Shown piece after piece: positions 60,898-64,000 of a stretch of 64,000 nucleotides of DNA (positions are counted from its first letter, which is position 1; every line of letters begins with the position of its first letter). The stretch is from an uncultured Lachnospiraceae bacterium. Its GTDB lineage: Bacteria > Bacillota > Clostridia > Lachnospirales > Lachnospiraceae. The stretch lies in assembly GCA_947626945.1 (NCBI GenBank), contig CANQUC010000004.1, forward strand, positions 1 through 64,000, in the 5' to 3' direction. Below the pieces are notes generated by a model that did not search any database, was not told the origin of the DNA, and worked only from the letters and a program-made list of their open reading frames with translations. A program made the position numbers and the translations under genes.

Positions 60898-62676
60898 TCA
60901 GAAATCCCGCACCATTCTGTCAATCTCGTCCTCATTTAACAGCACGCATTTCCTGTCCCGGATGGCGTATACCCGATTGCAGATATTTAAAACGGTAGGC
61001 CTGTGGGTAGTCACCACACAGGTACGGGGATAGCTGTCCCGCATAATATTTTTCAGAACTTTCCGTTCTGTGGCCACGTCCAGAGCCGAGGTGGCCTCAT
61101 CCAGAAGCAGCACCGGTGATTTGCGCAGAAGCGCTCTGGCAATGGAAAGCCGCTGGGCCTGTCCCTCGGAGAAACCGCCGCCCCGCTCCTTGATTACGCT
61201 GTTGATCCCGTCGGGAAGCTTTTCCACAAACTCCCAGGCGCAGGCCATCTTTAAGACTTCCTCAATTTCCTGATCGGTCGCGTCCTCTTTTACGTTCCGC
61301 ATGTTTTCCGCAATGGTTCCCGAAAACATGGTATTGCCCTGGGGCACATAGGAAAACAGCTTTCTGGTAGAAGGCCCCAGCGGAATCTCATCGGCAAAGG
61401 TCTCCCCTTTTCTTCCGCCGCACACCGCCGCCATGCCGTCCTGAGCAGGTATCAGCGACAGCAGCAGGCGGAGCATGGTAGTCTTTCCCTCTCCCGAGGG
61501 CCCTACCAGCGCCACCACCTCATGGGGATCCGCCTTCATGGACGCGCCGTCAAATACAAGGGTGCCTGTTTTGTATGCGTATTTCACCTGATCCAGACGC
61601 AGGCTGACCCCTTCTTCCCTGTGCTTTTCCGCGAACCGCAGCACCAGATCGTCATCGCTGTAGTCCTCCCGGGGCATTTCCACAATATCCATAAGACGTC
61701 CGGCGGAAGTGGTAAGCCCGATCACCCCGGGCACAAGGGAAGTCAGATTGTGAAGAGTCCCGGTAAGCTGGCCGGACAGGCCCAGGAACATGGTCATGGT
61801 ACCGTAGCTGATGGCCCCGCTCCAGACCCGGTAAATCCCCCAGCCGTAAGAAAGATAGGACACCACAAGGCCCACGGTGTTCAAAAGCAGGGAGGTTCCC
61901 ATAGACATTTTCTGAAAATCCAGCTTCATGTGAATGTAATCCTTTTGCAGCTGTTTCAGATTGGCAATATACAGACGGATCAGGTCAAAGGCCTTGATGG
62001 TCTGAATATTGGAAAAAGCTTCCTGATTAAACCCGGACATTTTTGCCGCCATGGCTGCGCTGCGCTTGTTATTATTGACCATACGCCGCATCAGCGTCTT
62101 GGACAGCAGCAGGCTTACCGGCATGCCCAGAAAAGCAAACAGGGCAAAGGTCCAGTCGTGATAAACCACCATGGCAAAGGTACTGATAAACCGGAACAGA
62201 TAAATAATGGTATTGGGAATAAAGCTCAGCACACCGCTGGAAATCGTGGAAGCGTCGGAGCTCCACCTGGTCAGCAGATCTCCCGTATGATAGTTGGTGA
62301 GAGATTCCCAGTCTGTTACCAGGATCTTTTCAAAAATATCCGCCTTGATCTCCGAATCCACCCGCATGCTGACCCAGGTGGACGCGTAATCCGAAAGCAT
62401 GCTCAGCAGCGTGGTGACCACATTCAGAACGATCATAGTCACAAAGGTTTTGACCACTTCTCCGGTCTGTCTTCCGGTAATGATATCCACCAGATCCTTG
62501 GATACCAGGCTGGTGATCAGACCGATCACGGTGCCGACCAATCCAAGAGCCGTATAAAATACCATGGCAAGCCAGTATCGCTTCGCATATCCGTAAATCC
62601 ACCTGATCTGCTTTCTCATCTCCTGGAGCCTGCCTGCCCGGATACGGGAAAAGATAAATTTCAGCTTTTCTTTCAT
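60898..62676 (-). CDS. ABC exporter with fused membrane and ATPase domains
   Basis: A 592-residue half-transporter of the exporter (MsbA/LmrA-like) class. Six helices fill roughly residues 35-310. The ATPase domain has Walker A LVGPSGEGKTT, the Q loop YVPQGN, signature FSEGQAQR (Glu for the second Gly of LSGGQ), Walker B VLLLDEATSALD and the H loop TTHRP. There is no C39 peptidase domain, so leader removal must be done by another enzyme, perhaps the S26 protein nearby. The gene follows the leader-protein genes, separated by a terminator hairpin. Confidence 0.9.
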   Translation of the reverse strand: MKEKLKFIFSRIRAGRLQEMRKQIRWIYGYAKRYWLAMVFYTALGLVGTVIGLITSLVSKDLVDIITGRQTGEVVKTFVTMIVLNVVTTLLSMLSDYASTWVSMRVDSEIKADIFEKILVTDWESLTNYHTGDLLTRWSSDASTISSGVLSFIPNTIIYLFRFISTFAMVVYHDWTFALFAFLGMPVSLLLSKTLMRRMVNNNKRSAAMAAKMSGFNQEAFSNIQTIKAFDLIRLYIANLKQLQKDYIHMKLDFQKMSMGTSLLLNTVGLVVSYLSYGWGIYRVWSGAISYGTMTMFLGLSGQLTGTLHNLTSLVPGVIGLTTSAGRLMDIVEMPREDYSDDDLVLRFAEKHREEGVSLRLDQVKYAYKTGTLVFDGASMKADPHEVVALVGPSGEGKTTMLRLLLSLIPAQDGMAAVCGGRKGETFADEIPLGPSTRKLFSYVPQGNTMFSGTIAENMRNVKEDATDQEIEEVLKMACAWEFVEKLPDGINSVIKERGGGFSEGQAQRLSIARALLRKSPVLLLDEATSALDVATERKVLKNIMRDSYPRTCVVTTHRPTVLNICNRVYAIRDRKCVLLNEDEIDRMVRDF

Positions 62677-62697
62677 GAATACGCCATCCCCAAATAC

Positions 62698-62752
62698 ACA
62701 AAAAAAGGCGCTGCAAAACGGGAACTTTCTCTTTTTCCCAATTTTGCAGCAC
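62698..62752 (-). terminator. Terminator between leader protein 1 and the ABC exporter
   Basis: GCTGCAAAA (62742-62750, read on the minus strand) pairs with TTTTGCAGC (62710-62718). An inner GGGAA/TTCCC extension follows, then a run of seven T. It likely limits readthrough, giving more precursor than exporter. Confidence 0.85.
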
Positions 62753-62808
62753 CCGTCTGATCATTTGAAACCGTCAGGCTTCAGCAGCATCGCCAAACCC
62801 CGTAACGA

Positions 62809-63249
62809 TTAGTCAAGTTTGCCCTGTACGTTGGTCTCATGCAGGCAGGTGATCGTGGCGCCTGTGCATGCGAGAGCTCTTGTAGTCGCTTCGTCGCCGG
62901 TGCTGACCCATACCTTGTAGGTCATGAGATCGCCGGACTTATATGCGTCTGCAAGCAGCGTTCTTGTAATGGTAACCGTGTTGCCGCTCACCTGCGTGTC
63001 AAACTCTGAACACGCGTTTGACAGGTTGGCACTGAATGTAAGCACAACTGTGGTAGAACCGGAAATGTGCTCAGCAGCAACATTGTGCGTACAACGAATC
63101 TCAAACACCTTATGGCTTCCATTCCAAGCCTGAACAGCCACCGGATTAACGGTCCAGCAGTTTGTGGAGCTCTGGGCGCCGCTGGCGGCGTATACGCCCT
63201 CTGCCAGTTCATCATTGGCAACCACAACAGGGGCTTCATACTTGTTCAT
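62809..63249 (-). CDS. Leader-bearing exported protein 1 (EGVYAASG leader, beta-rich body)
   Basis: A protein of 146 residues. Residues 1-24 are a leader ending in EGVYAASG, 19 of 24 identical to the next gene's leader. The rest, 25-146, is rich in Thr, Ser and Val, with alternating patterns (VFEIRCTHN, TTVVLTFSAN, NTVTITRTL, MTYKVWVST) that suggest a beta-sandwich, and five cysteines at about 31, 53, 80, 128 and 135. It is far larger than a classical peptide core. AxA before Ser-Gly could be a cleavage site. GGGAGG precedes ATG 63249. I do not recognise the body. Confidence 0.75.
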   Translation of the reverse strand: MNKYEAPVVVANDELAEGVYAASGAQSSTNCWTVNPVAVQAWNGSHKVFEIRCTHNVAAEHISGSTTVVLTFSANLSNACSEFDTQVSGNTVTITRTLLADAYKSGDLMTYKVWVSTGDEATTRALACTGATITCLHETNVQGKLD

Positions 63250-63267
63250 TTTAATTCCTCCCAAAAC

Positions 63268-63311
63268 AAAACTCTCATAAAACTCTCATACAGGCCGAAA
63301 CAGTTCGGCCT
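63268..63311. repeat. Direct repeat and hairpin between the two leader-protein genes
   Basis: AAAACTCTCAT occurs twice in tandem (63268-63278 and 63279-63289). Next to it AGGCCGAA (63292-63299) pairs with TTCGGCCT (63304-63311) around a four-base loop. On the minus strand there is no T-run directly after the stem, so it may be an RNA-stability hairpin rather than a terminator. Confidence 0.6.
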
Positions 63312-63361
63312 TTTACTTCCAATAAACATCTCACCCATGACGCTCTCGCGCCGACTTTCCA

Positions 63362-63709
63362 TTACATGTTCCAATCAGTTACAGGATCGTTGGGCCCATA
63401 GCCCTTTGCCTCCCATGAGGGTTTCCGCTTGCCATTGTCTACATCATAGCTGGACGCGTTGCCGGATTCAACATAGTGGGTTGTCAACCCACAGGCATCC
63501 GCTGTGAAAGCGGGACAGCCAAGGCAGCCAAACTGCTGCTTGTAGCCACGGGTTACCCCTGCCCAGTCAGAATAGTCAGGTGCCTGATAAGTTCCCTGCA
63601 TGTAAATGCTGTCGCATCCGATGGCATTTTCCACAGTACCGCTGGCGGCGTATACGCCTTCTGACATTTCTTCGTTGGCCATTACAACAGGCGCTTCGTA
63701 TTTCCTCAT
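63362..63709 (-). CDS. Leader-bearing exported protein 2 (EGVYAASG leader, short Cys/Tyr-rich body)
   Basis: A protein of 115 residues. Its leader, 1-24, nearly matches that of protein 1, while the body is unrelated: Cys at 32, 62, 65 and 73, the last three in FGCLGCPAF and ADACG, with many Tyr, Gly and Asp residues. The shared leader with different bodies implies one set of maturation or export proteins serving several products. GGGGAGG precedes ATG 63709, behind the strongest promoter in the region. The body is not recognised. A modified peptide, a surface protein or a bacteriocin are all possible. Confidence 0.75.
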   Translation of the reverse strand: MRKYEAPVVMANEEMSEGVYAASGTVENAIGCDSIYMQGTYQAPDYSDWAGVTRGYKQQFGCLGCPAFTADACGLTTHYVESGNASSYDVDNGKRKPSWEAKGYGPNDPVTDWNM

Positions 63710-63763
63710 TTTAAATTCCTCCCCTCTCCAATATTTCACCCATAAGCATCTATAATTGTATTT

Positions 63764-63793
63764 ATTATATAATAAATCATCATTCTCTGTCAA
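63764..63793 (-). promoter_or_regulatory. Strong promoter of the leader-protein genes
   Basis: On the minus strand a perfect TTGACA (63788-63793) and a perfect TATAAT (63764-63769) are 18 bases apart, 54 bases before the ATG of protein 2. Confidence 0.75.
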
Positions 63794-63866
63794 CAGTCCA
63801 AAGCCGGGTTTTCCATTTTTTTCCGACTCTTTTTTCTTTTTCAGAATCCCAAAAAAGGCCTGCCGT

Positions 63867-64000
63867 CTACTGTTCAAAAAGCCGGAGCTTTTCCATGAGC
63901 TTACTGCGGCTGCCCGCCTTTTTCAACACTTTGATGGTGGAAACGTTCCGCAGTTTTCTGTTGTTGCGGAGAAAACGGATCAGGGTCATGATCCAGAGCG
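63867..64000 (-). CDS. C-terminal end of an unidentified gene, cut by the window edge
   Basis: The minus-strand frame ending in TAG at 63867-63869 is open to the window edge. The visible 43 residues are very basic and helical (LIRFLRNNRKLRNVSTIKVL, then KLMEKLRLFEQ). They suit the tail of a cytoplasmic enzyme or a membrane-proximal segment. The family cannot be told from this. Its orientation and position put it upstream of the leader-protein genes, so it may be another member of that cluster. Confidence 0.5.
   Translation of the reverse strand, partial: LWIMTLIRFLRNNRKLRNVSTIKVLKKAGSRSKLMEKLRLFEQ

Noticed and set aside
62809-63709. Calling the two leader proteins bacteriocins or lasso peptides
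   Set aside because: The bodies are too large for lasso cores, and no asparagine-synthetase-like cyclase, transglutaminase-like protease or lanthipeptide synthetase is visible.

Overview
The window looks like chromosomal DNA of a Gram-positive, endospore-forming anaerobe of the class Clostridia, most like the Lachnospiraceae (inference). The signs are the rpsT-gpr-spoIIP neighbourhood, a GerMN lipoprotein, a class B sortase, lipoproteins with Bacillota-type lipoboxes, strong GGAGG ribosome binding sites with frequent GTG and TTG starts, AddAB in place of RecBCD, and an ECF transporter. Most genes are on the minus strand in long, tightly packed runs. I saw no tRNA, rRNA, CRISPR array, insertion sequence or phage gene.

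Layout. 410-3465: a sugar isomerase and xylulokinase pair. 3506-9161: a five-gene ECF transporter operon whose first two genes resemble the two halves of transcobalamin. 9347-12070: rpsT, then divergent gpr and spoIIP. 12001-18247: comEA, a two-component system, a GerMN lipoprotein and comEC in one overlapping operon. 18354-24639: arginine biosynthesis argC-GNAT-argJ-argB-argD, with argG divergent across a pair of ArgR-like boxes. 24706-44779: an almost gapless minus-strand run holding addAB, DUF2156 and DUF3887 genes and six genes for breaking down rhamnose- and galactose-containing glycans (GH78, a GH43-like enzyme, two GH42, a TraX-like membrane protein, a GH106-like enzyme). 44936-46649: J-domain, DUF5685 and small hypothetical genes. 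46738-50074: a three-gene ABC-2 exporter. 50381-53224: an SGNH esterase and a GH29 alpha-L-fucosidase on the plus strand. 53340-57261: prmA, rsmE, a cysteine desulfurase and sortase B. 57457-58098: stand-alone pduL.

The right end (58095-64000) is the most unusual part. Two secreted-type proteins share a 24-residue N-terminal leader ending in EGVYAASG (19 of 24 residues identical) but have unrelated bodies. They lie beside an ABC exporter, an acyltransferase-3 protein, a PqqD/HPr-kinase-like fusion and a Ser/His-type S26 signal peptidase. I read this as a candidate leader-directed modification and export system related in parts to RiPP and lasso-peptide clusters, but without a recognised cyclase or maturase in view. 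The last gene is cut by the window edge, so the system may continue. The second candidate system is the ECF operon, which reads as a split transcobalamin-like capture protein wired to an ECF importer.

Starts were chosen by ribosome binding sites read from the sequence. Family names come from recognising motifs, not from a database search.
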